A stretch of DNA of 64,000 nt from Tenodera sinensis (Eukaryota > Arthropoda > Insecta > Mantodea > Mantidae): contig CM060967.1 in NCBI GenBank assembly GCA_030765045.1, positions 164,180,251 through 164,244,250 of the forward strand. Reading direction: 5' to 3'. Both the position numbers and the translations under genes were made by a program. Shown in pieces: positions 45,001 to 58,921 of this stretch (position 1 is its first letter; each line of letters begins with the position of its first letter). The notes under the pieces are model-generated. The model did no database searches and was not told where the DNA came from. It was given only the letters and a program-made list of their open reading frames with translations.

Positions 45001-48000
45001 AACAGATCAGTATGTAGGTATCGAACATCGGGACAAATGTTTCAGTGAAGGCTCCGCCGAGTCATTTTGATGACATAGCAAACATTTCCGGATGTAGCTC
45101 ATTGGCATAAGTGCTACGTTTATTCACAAACCCTTACACCGTCTGCAGCTGCCTGTCAGACGAGTGGATAATCTTATGGAAAACATAATGGCATTGATAC
45201 CATACCATACCACGTTTTGAAGCATGAGACCAGACTACTGGTGTTCCTAAGTGATCAGCGAATAACTCAGCTTGGCATCTACTTCATCGTTCTTACAATT
45301 AGGTCAATGAGATGAACCAGACGGTGCTAAAATTTAACGTGCTTCTTCACATCTGTGATGAATCCAGTTCAGTTCATTAGTAATTACACCTCGGATTTTT
45401 TTAAGGTAAATATATGTTTTGTGTGTGTCCTAATACGTATTTTTAAACTAAGTTTAATATTCTGAACATTCACAACGAAGCAAATATTTTTAGTTTTATT
45501 GTGCATTTTCTAATTTTTAATGTAATATTTTCGGATATTCACATAAATTACACAAAAATTGCATAAATAAATAAGAGCGTTAGATCCCTGTCGGGGAAGG
45601 GTCTTCTACCATGGCATGGTTAGCTCAATGGTACTCGCAGAGTGAGCTAGTCTCTGAGTTAGTCACTTTTCCCTCATCTTGGTCCCATACCTCTGTCGCA
45701 TAGGCCCACCTATCCTGGAGCATTCCGGCCACTGGCCTCCCCAACTGTATTTTAAAATAACTAATATATTTACATAAAGTCATATAAAACCTGCAGCAGA
45801 ATTATTTTTAACAGGCCACCATCAAATTGTTTTAATTCACAATTACACAGGCCAGATGTCGCAATTTGTTATTCATTATTGGAAGAACTGATGTCAGCTG
45901 CAGTATCCTTTCAGTTGGAAGAAAATACAAACATCCTACTTTCTCAAGCTACATGAGCTCACAAAATAAGAACAGAAAATTCCTCCACTGCCGTGTGCTT
46001 GATTAATCTGTTATGACTCTACAGCCCGGATAGTATACACACTGGCACTTTTAGGTGACCATTAAACTTGGTAGTCAATTAGTAAGCTGTAAATCCGCTA
46101 ACTTCTCCAATTTTCTAGTTGTGTTGGCAAGTAGCATATCGACAGTGGATTAAGCGTACTCAGAGTGAACAGCCATGCGGTAAAGCTCGTATAACGGTAG
46201 ACCAACGTTCACAAGTAACAACATTTAAATGCTAATGTAGGTACACTCGAAATTCAATGTCAATTGTTAATTTTCGGGATGGAAAATTTAAGGAAGCATA
46301 ATGTTTGGCGAGTATCACGTACATTTTATATTAGCCCAGCCATTCCGATTTTTTAAAAAAAAATTTACTTGCTCTGGCGCTATCTTTGACACTTTTAGTA
46401 CATAAAAATAAATATTTTCCAAGTTTTTAATACCTAAAATCTGAACTCTAATAAGAATAGTACAAAAAAGATTTACATCAGTCAATTAATTATGTATTAA
46501 AAATGTACAATATTTCTTATAAATCTGAGGTGTTATATGTATTCACACAGCTTTTACTTTAAGAATGTTAACGGTTAAGAGAGGAAAAATAATTAAAGAT
46601 ATGGGGAAGTTTGCATGGAAAATAATGAAAAAATGGCTAAGGAAAATTATGAAAAAAATGGCTAAGGAAAGTTAAAAAAATCAAAGGGAAAGGAGCAGGG
46701 AGGCCAAAGGAAAGGAGAGTAATAAGAAAGTAGCTATCAGGAAAGAGGAAACAAATGGAAAATAATAAGGGCTAACTGAAAGCCAAAGGGCCGAGATAGT
46801 CCTTTAAAAGGCAGGAAATCAGGCTCAATTTGTACTAGAATAGGTACAAGTAGTTTTATGCTCGACAATGCCATAATGCCGCGCTTCTACCCCATTGTGA
46901 TGAACCTCACTAGGTATATCCACCTCTTCATAACAATACTGCTATCTACAAATAAAAGGTACACTGTCTTGCTAGCCGCCAATCTAAAGATCCGTACGTA
47001 TTAATACTTCGGCGTCTGCGCACATTTTCACGCAGCTGAAAGCGCATAGGAATATAGCTCTCTGTTTATTTAATAATTGGTGTTAATATTGTAGATAACA
47101 TTGTAATAAATTCAATTTGTCTTCTCGTTTTTTTAGAGGTTATAGCACTATATACTCTCTGTATCATTGTGTCAAGACCAATAAAAGCTGAAGGCGCTAC
47201 TATCGATTCTCGTGTATACAATTGAGTAACAAATAGTTATAATGTCGGACACCAGTGACAATAACATGTAGCGTAGAGTAATAGAAATATTTTATAAAAT
47301 GTTTTAAACTTAGATACCTAATGGTTGAACATAAATATTCGTATGACTCTCGAGTATAATGACAATTATCCTCTCGTTGCATAACATACTTTTTAGGACT
47401 GGACATAAATGTACCAAAAACGTGATTTTTTGTTACATGTTCAGTACAAATATTATTATTACTATTCATATTACTTACTATTCTGTAATAATCAACTTCC
47501 AAGTATGTTCGAGTAATATACCTACTTCTTGAAACCCCATATAGGTATTTAGAAACTATGCTATGTTATGGTGTGTTTTGGTTTTCCATTTACCGGGGTG
47601 GGGGTATTAATGACGTCATGTATTTGCATCAAGCTGGGATCTAAAAGAGGATTAATTATAGCTTTAATGCCTACATTTTTCTTTAACGTTCATTTTCAAA
47701 TCTAATTAACTAATTATTATGCAACTTCCTGAAAGCATATGAGCACACATCACTGATTTTGTGGATTATTTACGCAGTATTTTGATGGAGCCACGGATCT
47801 ATCTGATGGCCTCCTTGTGAAGGCTGTTGAGAAGAATTGGATATAATTGTCTGTTGTTATCAGATGAATATTTAGAGCTAAATTTGAATGTATTATGCCT
47901 AATCAAGGCCCGAATTCTAATAACTTGCCATTATAGGAATTCCTAACCTTTACATGGATTCCAAATTATGAACATACATGTTTATTAGACAATTTTAATG

Positions 48001-48754
48001 TTAGGGTGGTTTTTCCGATTTTATGTTACTGATATTTTACGTACCTAAGGATAGCTTTTGAAGCAACAGAACTTTCACTACTTCATGAGAAATATGAGTA
48101 ATTTTATGCATCCTTTCTTAGGAAATAAATCTCATTCCTATTTAATTGCTTGTCTAGAAAAGACTGCTTGAGGAGTGTAATTAGTTATGAATTCAAGTGC
48201 CAATTTAGGGATGAAACATGTCAGTTTTCCCTTTACTGCGGACAGTAAGGTTGCTACTATATGTAGGTATTTTGTACAGGTTAACTAAAAATTCAAAATT
48301 GTTTTGTGGGATCTGCTTCTTAAACAGTTTTCTTAATTTCCTCTTCAGAGTCTTCAAACAAAAACATGAAACAAATATACAAAATATACGAACCATCCCA
48401 TCTTTATTTTTATACCTACCTTTTCTGCTTGTGTAGCAATGATATCCATTTATGAATTAATTTACTCCGTCCTGTATATGCATTGCAATCAATCACGTAA
48501 ATCTCAATTTTCGGTTTTTTTTGCCTTTGTTATACTATTTTTTCAAAAAGTTAGTCATTTTATAGATATTTTCCAAACATTTTATGTGTTCAAAATCCAG
48601 GCATTGTTAAAAGATTGTTTTCTAACGTATAGGCCTATTTATTATCTAATTCAATAGGTAACTAAAACAGTTAAATAGCTAAATTTAGGTTTGTGTAAAT
48701 TGAATTTTCGGTATCATTAACATTAGAAGTGTAGATATTGTTATAGGTATAGGG
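45001..48754. other. AT-rich DNA, no feature recognised
   Basis: 3.7 kb without repeats shared in the window. A weak tRNA box A-like GTTAGCTCAATGG at about 45619 lacks a box B. A purine-rich stretch spans 46590-46800. No supported coding frame. Confidence 0.45.
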
Positions 48755-49292
48755 TGGAAAATAACAAACATGTACAATACAATTATTGTCAATAAAGAAC
48801 AGTTTCATCGGAAAAAATGTTTCAAATATTTGCAGCCATCTAGCTTCTTGACGAATGGTTATAAATGGTTTATTGTTTCACTAACTGTCGCACAAACATT
48901 GTGTAAACAATGCTGTAATGTATTTTTGTTTCAATTCTAATGAATTTAGTCACAATTTAATGTTAATGTGACGTTGCTAAATAGAAATTGGACTTCGCAT
49001 GACATTTTAACATTAAATTGTGCCTAAATTAATTCGTATTAAGGTAGAAATGTGTTAAAGCACTGTTCACTCAATGTTTGCAGGACAGTTAGTAAATTAG
49101 CCATTTATACCTGCTCGTCAAGCAGCTAGATGGCTCTAAATATTTGACACAAAATATTATTATTATTTATTTTTTTATTTTTTACTTTTTTTGGCGAAAT
49201 GGTTCTTTATTGGCAATAACTGTATTGGACATATGCCACGCTCATAATGTAAGAATCATAAGGTCGAAGCAATACCTTCCACGCGATAGGTG
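48755..49292. mobile_element. RepB palindromic element, copy 1
   Basis: The left arm (48755 to about 49030) and right arm (about 49080-49292) are inverted copies. GCCATCTAGCTTCTTGACG (48834) faces TCAAGCAGCTAGATGGC, and CAATACAATTATTGTCAATAA faces TTATTGGCAATAACTGTATTG. The arms are about 200-250 bp with a 50-bp centre. Such long inverted ends with no coding content fit a foldback-type MITE. Confidence 0.85.
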
Positions 49293-49345
49293 GATGCATA
49301 TTTAGGTGAATAAATAAATAAATTATTAGGCATACCAAAACACGT

Positions 49346-49537
49346 TTGGGGCGTGTTCTGATTGACAATATGCCCACAAAAGAAACTGAGATAAACTTTT
49401 GTGATTATAAAAAGCTATGCGAGCTTGCAGGTGTTCGATGTGCCGCCTTGAAGGGCCCATATCCAACTTCACAAATTGCTAACAGTATGGTGGGACCTGG
49501 TGCAAACTTTCATATGCGAAACCGCAGCACTTTGTAG
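49346..49537 (+). other. open frame of unknown status
   Basis: A 63-codon frame with balanced amino-acid use. Its first ATG encodes MPTKETEINFCDYKKLCELAG. I recognise no domain, and there is no splice or promoter support beyond the nearby GC island. It is probably chance. Confidence 0.15.
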
Positions 49538-50239
49538 CAAATAGGTAGGTAGGTACACAGATTATTTTTCGATAAAATTGGCACCATGATGGGATGTGGA
49601 GCAGAAAGAACCCCCTCCTTCCCGAGATTCTCCCCCACCCTATCCCCACACACTCCGCAAAGCCTACCTATCCGCTAGGCTTTAACCAACCCAAACCCAT
49701 GGCCGAGGTGAGCAGCGCTTTGCCCCTTCCCCGCGCTCTGTGTCCTGCGCCTTGCCGTGCTCAGTTCTTGCTCGAGCTTTCACTGCATCTCTCAAGGCGA
49801 GTACGGAGCAAGAAGCCTGCCTGGGACCACGATCATCCCAGCCTCAAGGACAGACACACGGCACCGCAGCGCACCGTGGGGGGACAAGTGCTTGCTTTGT
49901 TTATCTTGTGTGCTCTGTGATTACCTACTCACTTTCTTGTTAACAGCTCACACCAAAAACAGTGTTAAGTGGCAACTGTAGTTAATATGTTCGTTTTTTA
50001 TTAAAACTGTTGATAAAATAACAGCCAGGTGGGTGTAAAATCTCTGTTGCGATAACCAGGAAGAAAGTCAAGATCTTATCAGCTGGTGAGGAAACAAAAC
50101 ACACTAACCGCACACAGTGTCACAAACAAAAGAATACCTACTCAGTCACTGCCACAAAACAAGGTTTGATTGTGTGATAGTGACATGAACTGGAGTAAAA
50201 GCAGGCGAGTTTAGACAATATCCAGCCCTGAGAAGACTT

Positions 50240-50276
<37 letters not shown>
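50240..50276. repeat. (GACGCC)n hexanucleotide run
   Basis: Six tandem GACGCC units inside the GC island, probably in a 5'UTR if the island is a promoter. On the minus strand it gives an artefactual poly-Arg frame. Confidence 0.95.
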
Positions 50277-50278
<2 letters not shown>

Positions 50279-50452
50279 TGAGGATGCCGGTGCGACAACA
50301 AGGTGGATGGTAGCCGTCCTGGGTGCGAGAGATTCTTGCCCAACATGTTAATATCGGCGAACACCGCGGCTGCTGTAGCACACGACTATCCCAATTCCTG
50401 CTGCGGTCGAGTCGCCAATACTCATCCCCTACTGTGCACGTGGGGCACCAAG

Positions 50453-50501
50453 ATGGACCTGCCACCCCCGCCGCCGGGGGCCCTACCATGCACTCCCACA
50501 G
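50453..50501 (+). CDS. possible first coding exon of an unidentified gene (partial)
   Basis: ATG at 50453 has A at -3 and G at +4 (CCAAGATGG). It encodes MDLPPPPPGALPCTPT and reaches a splice-donor match CAG|GTAAAC after 50501. The frame is also open upstream to 50303, so an internal exon or an upstream start (ATG at 50345) is possible. No second exon can be recognised in the remaining 13 kb, so the gene would have a long first intron. A proline-rich N-terminus alone gives no function. This is an inference from context, Kozak and donor only. Confidence 0.3.
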
Positions 50502-50510
50502 GTAAACCAG

Positions 50511-51029
50511 TGCAAAAACTATTTACATCAAACTCACACCTTAATCTTTTTATCAAACAAAACACAAATATTTTGTGTTGCATTTACATGACTTTTTCTA
50601 CCCATATTTCTACAAATAATTCTTTAAAAACTACTCTTTTATTTGTTTCATGTTGTCTGAGATAAATATTTGCAATTCACTGCAGATACAAACGGTCACA
50701 ATAGGCAAATATTTTAAAAGTGGATTGCTTTGCATGACCACAACAAACAGTAGGACCACCTGAAGAAAGCGCAAAGTATTTTAAAATTTAAACCAATAAT
50801 AATTGTTTAGAGTACAAAAAATTATTTGACGTAAATTTTGAGCTATAATGACATTACACTTTTTGTAGAGCAAGCTTTTTATGGGGTGTTCCATTATACC
50901 CGCCTTTAACTGCAACGGTCATAACTTGTATTACAGCTGCCATTGGATTTCTGTCGTTTATGCTTCTAGACTCTTTGTCCACCCCTTATACTGATACAGA
51001 ATTAATTCAGAATTAAGATGATTTTATAG
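50511..51029. other. no feature recognised (candidate intron start)
   Basis: AT-rich sequence immediately after the donor-like site. Confidence 0.4.
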
Positions 51030-51362
51030 CCTATTTGTAGAAAATATTTCGTCATTTAAATATCTTAAACATATGGCATTTTAATAAAAATTGTTACAGC
51101 ACTTTGTGATAAAATAAAACAACGAAAATAAAGGGTAGTTTGGAGTGGGGATATTTTCTTGGAAAGCTTATGTCGCATCCTTAGAAGATGCTGAATTTAA
51201 AGTATCTATTTTGGTGTTTAACTAACTTTTCGTTCAAAGAAAACATGGCCCTTTTTCTAAAATTAGTTTTGTTGGATTCTATTACCACTAAACTACTGAT
51301 TTAATATTTTTGGGTGGAATTCAATATTTCCTTACCTATTAAGTACTGGTAGAGAAAGTGAA
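51030..51362 (-). repeat. RepA left half (-)
   Basis: It runs from AAACATATGGCATTTTAAT through AAAGGGTAGTTTGGAGTGGG, TGTCGCATCCTTAGAAGATG and TTGGGTGGAATTCAATA to ACTGGTAGAGAAAGTG, the left end. Confidence 0.8.
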
Positions 51363-53204
51363 AATGCATAGCAAAACTTCAATATTTGATACGCTAAATA
51401 ACACACTGAATTCACTGTTAAGCATGTAGACAAAATTACACGAAGCTTCTAACATTCTAGTAACTCCACCTTTAAACAACCAGACAGTAGTGTTTAGTTC
51501 GTAACTAAAACAATCCATTTTTGTAACCTGATGTGTCACTTTTTAATAAAATGCTATTTTATTATAAATAAAGGTTAAAAATGAGATTTATTTGTAACCA
51601 CCAGCCTTGTGCAGTAATTAAACATTAAACTATGCCACCAAATATTAATTTTGCAATTAATGAACCCTAAAAAATAGCATACCTCTTTAGAACTATGATA
51701 AAAATGCATCGATTTGATAGCTCTCTACGTTAAAACTATAGTATTATTGTTACAGATCAGTATGACTTTTGTTTCAAATTTTAGATTGTTTAAGAGACTG
51801 AATATTACAGAGCCCAAGAGGAAATATTGGGCAAAATGTTAAAATTCTCTTTAGCCAGCATTGACAGATTCGTTTTAAATAGATAGAAGCACATGTGGGT
51901 ACATTTGGTAATAAAATAACTGATAACGTAATCTAAAAGGCAACAGAAGATGATCTATACAAAGATAACCCCAAAAATAATTTAAACCGAAAAGGAAGAA
52001 AATATTGAAAAGTGACAAAGGATATGATAAAACAAAAGGTGCGATTACTAATAGACTGTTGTCATTAGTGACAGATAAAATGAAACAAACCTAACAACGA
52101 TACAACGATATTAACTGGGCACGGGAACCTCAGATCAGGATATCCTTGTGATAACAGTCTATCATCTTCCTTGGGAATGTTTGCTTGCACAATCTTCAAG
52201 TGTTAGAAGTTGGACCACTGATACACTGCTCTGCATCAAAAATGTTTTCGAATGAGCGATGTAATCCGTTCTTTTTATCATGTCCAAATTTCGAGAAAAT
52301 CAGAATTTGTGTTTCATAAAATTGTGTATCATGAGTCAGTATTTATGTGTCCTAGACAAGGACAGTGAGTGTTTTAGGTACATATGTGATGTGTTATCAC
52401 AGAATGACCTTAAATAACTGAGAGCAGGTGTTTTTCCTGGATCTCAGATCAGGAAATTAATGTGTAACACCAATTTTGAGGATACAATGAGCCAAAGAGA
52501 AAAACAAGCGTGGCATAGCCACAAAGATGTAAAAATATCCTAGGATATAGAAGGAGTACAGATCACAAAATCATTATGAACACCATGTTGGAAAACTTGG
52601 AAAACTAGGCTGTAACATGAGTTTGCAGTTACACTTCCTATATCTTCTAATCTACTATTGTTCTCTTTGATTTTACAGTGAGGAAGAGGTGAACATTTTC
52701 ACCAAGATTTGAAAGATATTGAAAATATGGTTATACAGTTAACATGAACGCAGACTACTGCTACCTGAAATCATACTTATGGAGGAAGTGCGAAAAGAGA
52801 ATGTCCTCCTATTATCAACATGAATATTTTATTTTAATCCGTTTTTAATTTGGATGTGATAGAAGAGAACTGGTAACATATTTGGAATCAGCATCCTACA
52901 ATTAGGAGCAATCGGCATCTAAAACTAAAGCATTAATTCTTTTTTTTTTTTTTTTTTTTTTCAAAATGCAGAGCACTGCAACAAAACACGAGCTAATTGC
53001 ACATTTCGTTGAGAGTATAAAGTTTTTTGTAAGCATAGGAACTTAACGTATTCAATAAATGTGCTTGTTTTAAGATATTAAAACAATACATTTTTGAAAG
53101 TTGTGAACACGCTGTTCATTACAATGTAGGTATGCCTACCTATACCAATGTTAATTTTTATTTTCATTATTAAATTGTCCTGTGTCTGCAAACCATGCAA
53201 TAGG
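51363..53204. other. AT-rich DNA with a poly(T) run
   Basis: No gene or shared repeat. Poly(T) of about 23 at 52940-52962 could be the tail of a minus-strand retroinsertion, but no body is recognisable. Confidence 0.4.
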
Positions 53205-53750
53205 TATATTATTTTACGGGGCATGGTGCTATACCGGCCATACGTTAACCAGGAATTCTACATGAGTGTGACAAATAGGTATATCCAATACAATTATTAT
53301 CAATAAACAACCGTTTCAACAACAGCAACAAAAAAATAATAATAATTTGTGTCAAATATTTGGAAGCATCTAGCTTCTTGAGAAATGGATATAAACGGTT
53401 AATTATTACACTAACTGTTGCGCAAATTACCTTAATTCGAATGAATATAGTCACAACTGAATGTACAAATGTCATGCAAAATTCAATTTTAAGAGAGATT
53501 TGGCAACATCACGTTAACATAACATTTTGACTGAATTCATTCGAATTGAAACAGCGAGACAGTGAAATAATAAACAATTTATATCCGTTCTCAAGAAGCT
53601 AGATGGCTCCCAATATTTAACAATTTTTTTTTTTTTTTTTAGTGAAACGGTTCTATATTGACAATAATTGTATTGTACATATTTGTTACACTTATCATGT
53701 AGAATCCCTGGTTAACGTATGGTCGAAGCAGTATCTTCCACCCGGTATAT
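53205..53750. mobile_element. RepB palindromic element, copy 2
   Basis: The left arm contains CATACGTTAACCAGGAATTC, CAATACAATTATTATCAATAA and GCATCTAGCTTCTTGAGAA. The right arm carries the inverses, ending GAATCCCTGGTTAACGTATG and GTCGAAGCAGTATCTTCCAC. The arms meet near 53500 around TTAAGAGAGATTTGGCAAC. Each arm is about 260 bp and the copy is almost a perfect palindrome. Confidence 0.88.
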
Positions 53751-56700
53751 ACAGAAACTTCAAATAGGAAAGCCCCAACACGTAATAACCTTTGAAATAA
53801 TCTCTGGCATCACAACTCCGAGCTGTAACACAAATTACAATGACTACGATTTTTTCCCCAGAAACTAGTGTCAAACTGTAAATATTACAAGCTTTAAAGT
53901 TTAAGCGTTTTTGAATCTTACAAGGAAAATATTTAAAACACTAACGTAGTAGTAAAATTTATAATTGGGTTTTGCATTCGAGCAAGAATATCTATTGGTA
54001 TGAATTATCCACTTAAGATGTTAAATACAGCTGAGGAAGTTATAAAACATAATTTGGGAAATTTTATATTGGAAAAATATGATACGGTGTTCTAGATAAA
54101 AAGAAAGAGTTAATGTATGAAACCAACAGTAAGTCCCTATACGTTACTTGAAGGGAAATTCGAATATCGTATGCAATGTTCAACTGTCCAACTAAAGTTC
54201 TGGATAAATTAACCCAAAAGACGGAGTCTGAATAATACATACCATAGTTTTAGACTATTGCTAAAAAAGGAAGAAAAAAAGCTAAACAGCTCGCTCCTGA
54301 TTTCCAAAATAAACTGGCACTAAACTCAGTTAGCAGGATACACAGAAATGAGTAAATAGTAAGATGTATTCAGTATCCTGATTTATTAAATAAAACCACA
54401 ATTGAGATATATCACTTAATGATAAATTAGAATTACACTATATTCCATCCAACGATAGTCCTAATAATGGTACATAATAGAGAAAAACAATTACAAGTTT
54501 CATTGTTGTTCTGTGTCTAGTCTAGCTAAACTATATTGTACTTAATTGTACAAAAGGGTTTGCTTAAGAATAAAAAAAAACCTATATTCCATTTAAAAAT
54601 GTGATTTTATTGAATAAAAGCTAATAACTTATTATCACGCGGCTTAAATACATGCACATGTAAATACATTTAATTTGTGTATTTTAAATATTAATACATT
54701 TTACTTCCATACAATATTTTACCTGAAATTACTTTCTAATCAATGTGCAAATGTGGAAAGAATTTAAATGCAGTTGTCTATTTTTCCCCTGCAATTTACT
54801 AACTTTTCGTTTATCATTTTGATAAATGTCAAACGCAGTTGCTATTTAGGAATTTTACACGAAAGAAAATTTTATTTTTTCATTCTTCACTTATTTTCTG
54901 CCCTCTTAAGTGAATGTTAATATTAATTTTCACGAAGATCTATGAGCACGCACTAGGAAGAATTGTATTTTCGCCAGTTATCGAAGAAATTCCTAAGGAA
55001 GGGAAAACATGAAGTGAAGTAATGATGTTGGCGAGAAATAGGGTCCGATGGAAACATTTTGTAATTTAAATTTTATTAATGGACGCTCTTTAATTACTGT
55101 GGTTTTCAGCGCCTTACTCTATATTGGACGAGAAAGACTACTTAATTTCGTTCAGAGGCATGTTTATCGGGCTTGAGATTATTTTACGTGCCACCGACTT
55201 TACTTACCTTCCGAAAGAATCCATGCTAAGGATTTTACCCCAGGTTTCAACCAAGAGCTCGGGACTAAGAGATTAGTGGAAAAACTTTGTGAATGCCCTA
55301 TGCTCTTCATAAGGAGATACCTACAGGGGATTGATTGATGGCGTTTTTAAAATTGATACAGGACGTTGGTAACTAGCCATACAGTTGCGAATGAACTAAA
55401 GAAAGGACTAGAACTTTAAGTAGGTATACCTTTTCTCTCATGGATTAAGTTGAATAAAGGATGTTTTCTTCGTTGTTTCATGAAGAGTTACCGTTGGAGT
55501 AATCGCTTTCCTATCACTTGTTTCTAAAAGTTGCAGCTTCTGAATTATTCAAGTAATCTTCATGAAAATTAACTGACATAATATGGAGATATCTATTAAT
55601 AAAAAAAATAGTTATTTAAATGTCAATTTTTTTCTTATTTCCAACCATATTATTATTTGTTTTAACTACACATACCTATTCGTGATTTTAATTACATTTC
55701 TCACTTAATGCCGTCATGTTAGAGGTTTTATACTTGTAAAACCTATTAAAAATACTCTCAGAATTAATCTGAACTACCAATTTATTTTGTGGGGTCAGTT
55801 GCGGCCTTTAAATTAAAAGAAAATTATGTGTAAAATTCAAAATATAAAATATTTCAGCATATTTATATTTCAACAGGGTACATAAATAATGTTTGAAAGT
55901 TAATTTACATAGCATGTGTCTAGATATACTAAGCACAAATTTCATGCAATTCTGTTAAATGGTTTCGAAATGAAAGCCTTTTATGCGAAAGAAAGCTAAC
56001 AGTCTAGAAAACAAGCATTAAAAATGTGTATCTGTCAAGTCTATCAAATCTAGACTATAAATGCTTGTAATTCTGGTATCACAACATTGACGAAAAAACT
56101 ACGATAAATTTAAGTATTTCTAATTTAACTCTTAAGGAAAAAAATTCGTTTTATTTCACATTAGGTATGTTTAAAAAACCTATGTTAACCCCGCTTAAAT
56201 ACCTATATTATTAGCGTACATAATAGTTTCAGTGGGTATATAATAATTTCATAATAAAAAATTTAAATTCTTATGAGACTATTAAGATCAAGGGAGCACA
56301 AAAACTTGGATTGAAACCAGAGGATAGAGTGGACCGTGGCAACCACTTTACCCGAACTTGCTGCTTAATGTGGACTTCTCTTGGCATAAAAATAGAACTT
56401 TAAAATTATGAAAACGTTTCATATACAAGAAAGATAACAATGATGTTGCATAGTTCAAACACCAAGGGTATTTACTGGGGCTGCGACCGATTTTTTGCTT
56501 GAAATAGAAGAAAGTTTAAATTCGTATTATCTTTCTTTGGATCATAGGTATTTGTGGGTATCCTTTGGCGGGAGCTTTTATTTTGAATATGTACACACAT
56601 TTGGACTTTACTATTTTCACAATAAACTTCCATGTTAAAATGCAATTTATACCTACAGTAGGTACTTATGTACTAAGTTTTCTGATAAATTTATTAATAC

Positions 56701-58585
56701 TGGAGAATATTGACGATTCCAATTGAGTTTCTGTGAATACAGGGCGGAGCAAACAGGACCTGCATCGCACAATGTGTTACGACCGAATCAGCATCACATG
56801 ACTAACGGCTGGATAGCTCATCTGGCATTTGTGAGCAAATAGATGACAGACAACCAAGTAGATCTTACTTTTGTGTATTTTGGCCCTCTCCATTTCAGTC
56901 TTCAATCGACCTTAACAAACCTTACTGCGCAAGTAAGCATAGGAAACTGTCTAGCACAAAGAAAATGTATATATTCAGAAAATAAACCAAGTACTGCATG
57001 TAGGACTCCAAAATCTCAGCTGCTTAAAAAGAAGCAGCTAAGTAGGTACATATATATACGCAGAAAAATTATCTCAACCCAATTCTTCGATGTCGATTTT
57101 TGTTTGTGATCTCAAAATTCAAACGACTCTCATAGATATACCTAGATACGTCAGTATTTGGCCTAAATCACATTTAGAACATCTACACGTTTCTTTGGTA
57201 AAAAGCATTGTTTGTAACAACGTGAGAGAAATCGTGTAACCACTGCAACTCGAGCACTAGGTGTATCTGCACACGTAAAGTATAATCTATCAAGTCCTCA
57301 TGTCCTATTGGTGTGATAAATTAATAAAGCAACCATCGAGTGTCAACTAAGGACATGGAAAATATCATATTTGTAGGCACCTGTGAAAGTATTGCATCCC
57401 ATCATGATGGTATATTCTAGGCGGGATGGTCAAGCAGGAATGGAACACTAGTTAGTGCAAGTATGATATGGACGGAATAACACTTTCTTTTCTAAAACGT
57501 TCTGTAAGTTACAGTCAAGTAGTTGTCGAGTCAGAAAACCATCCTCTTCAGAATGATTGTCTTCTACATCGTACTAGCTGAAACAAATGTATTGTCAAAA
57601 ACTGTAACTCAAGCCTCATCAGATCCTTAGCATGTAGCATTGTCCTATTTTATATCTATAACAATTTTGCTTGACGTAATCAAAGTAGTCCCTAAATAAC
57701 CTTTCAAGTAATTTTTTTAAGTCACTCATTACACAGCAATAAAATTATATGACTTGGCTACAGTTTTAGGATAAACATAATTTTAAGATCTGAGTTTGAA
57801 AATAATTCACAGGTGTCCAAAATTAAATCTATACAGAATTCGAATGGATATCAGTAATTTTTATTGTGAATACTTTTTTCCTTCAAGATTGCCAGTGCAT
57901 TAGCAATGTTTCCTGGTGAAAGACTATTTTTCCAACCCACGGGTTCCAAAATACGCACAGAACAAAAGGTGTACATCATAGAATCAATATTCAGCATTTA
58001 ACTTCTAGAGGTGTTCTTGAGTTTTAAAAATTAATATTGCAGGGAACACTACCTGAAAGAGCTCAGCTAAATTCCATTCGGGTAAACCTTACCAAAATTT
58101 CTTAGTAGAAAAATGATCTGTTTATCCAGAGTGCAAGATAAAAAGTGTCCTCTTGTAGTTTTGTTCTAAGTTTTCTTGTCTATTCACGATTATCTAATTC
58201 TAAATTATGTACAATTCTATAAGCTTTTATCGCACTAAGCTTCAATATCTTTTAGATATAACCTCGATCACTGAATAAAAGAAACTGGCTTTGAGTCTAA
58301 TATGTAATTTTCCTGCTTGAGCTAAGAATAAATTTTGGCAACTATAACATGTAATTAATTCAAATTAGAAGATCCATTTAACTATTCTTTAAATTTACTA
58401 TTACATATAATTACGTTTAGGAAGACTACGTTTGTTAATGAAGATTTATTGAATTTAATAACAAAAATACCATAATAATTACAGTAGTTTTCATTTTTCA
58501 AACAAACGCAGATCCAGGGTTCATCTATGTAACCAATTAAGAAGCGGCTATAGTCCGGGGTTACCACATATAGGTATTTACTAAA
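53751..58585. other. AT-rich DNA, no feature recognised
   Basis: 4.8 kb with no shared repeats. At 56806-56830 CTGGATAGCTCATCTGGCA looks like a box A but lacks box B. The segment at about 55190-55240 (TTTTACGTGCCACCGAC) vaguely resembles insect SINE sequence. The open frame 56843-57109 has no domain. Confidence 0.45.

Positions 58586-58921
<336 letters not shown>

Larger units (their letters stand above)
49590..50510 (+). promoter_or_regulatory. GC/CpG-rich island: candidate promoter and 5' exon region of a cellular gene
   Basis: About 0.9 kb is clearly richer in G+C than its surroundings. It contains CCATGGCCGAGGTGAGC (about 49699, an ATG followed by a donor-like GTGAGC). A (GACGCC)n run of six units follows at 50240-50275. 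Then comes GATGGACCTGCC with a strong Kozak context at 50453. Both strands stay open over long stretches, as expected of GC-rich DNA. I infer a promoter and 5'UTR on the + strand, but no conserved protein can be named. Confidence 0.4.

Noticed and set aside
45600..45740. tRNA-like SINE head (GTTAGCTCAATGG)
   Set aside because: No box B at the right spacing and no second copy.
50211..50489. Poly-Arg protein on the minus strand
   Set aside because: Translation of the (GACGCC)n run and the GC island on the opposite strand.
56800..56835. tRNA-like box A (GGATAGCTCATCTGG)
   Set aside because: No box B or cloverleaf follows.
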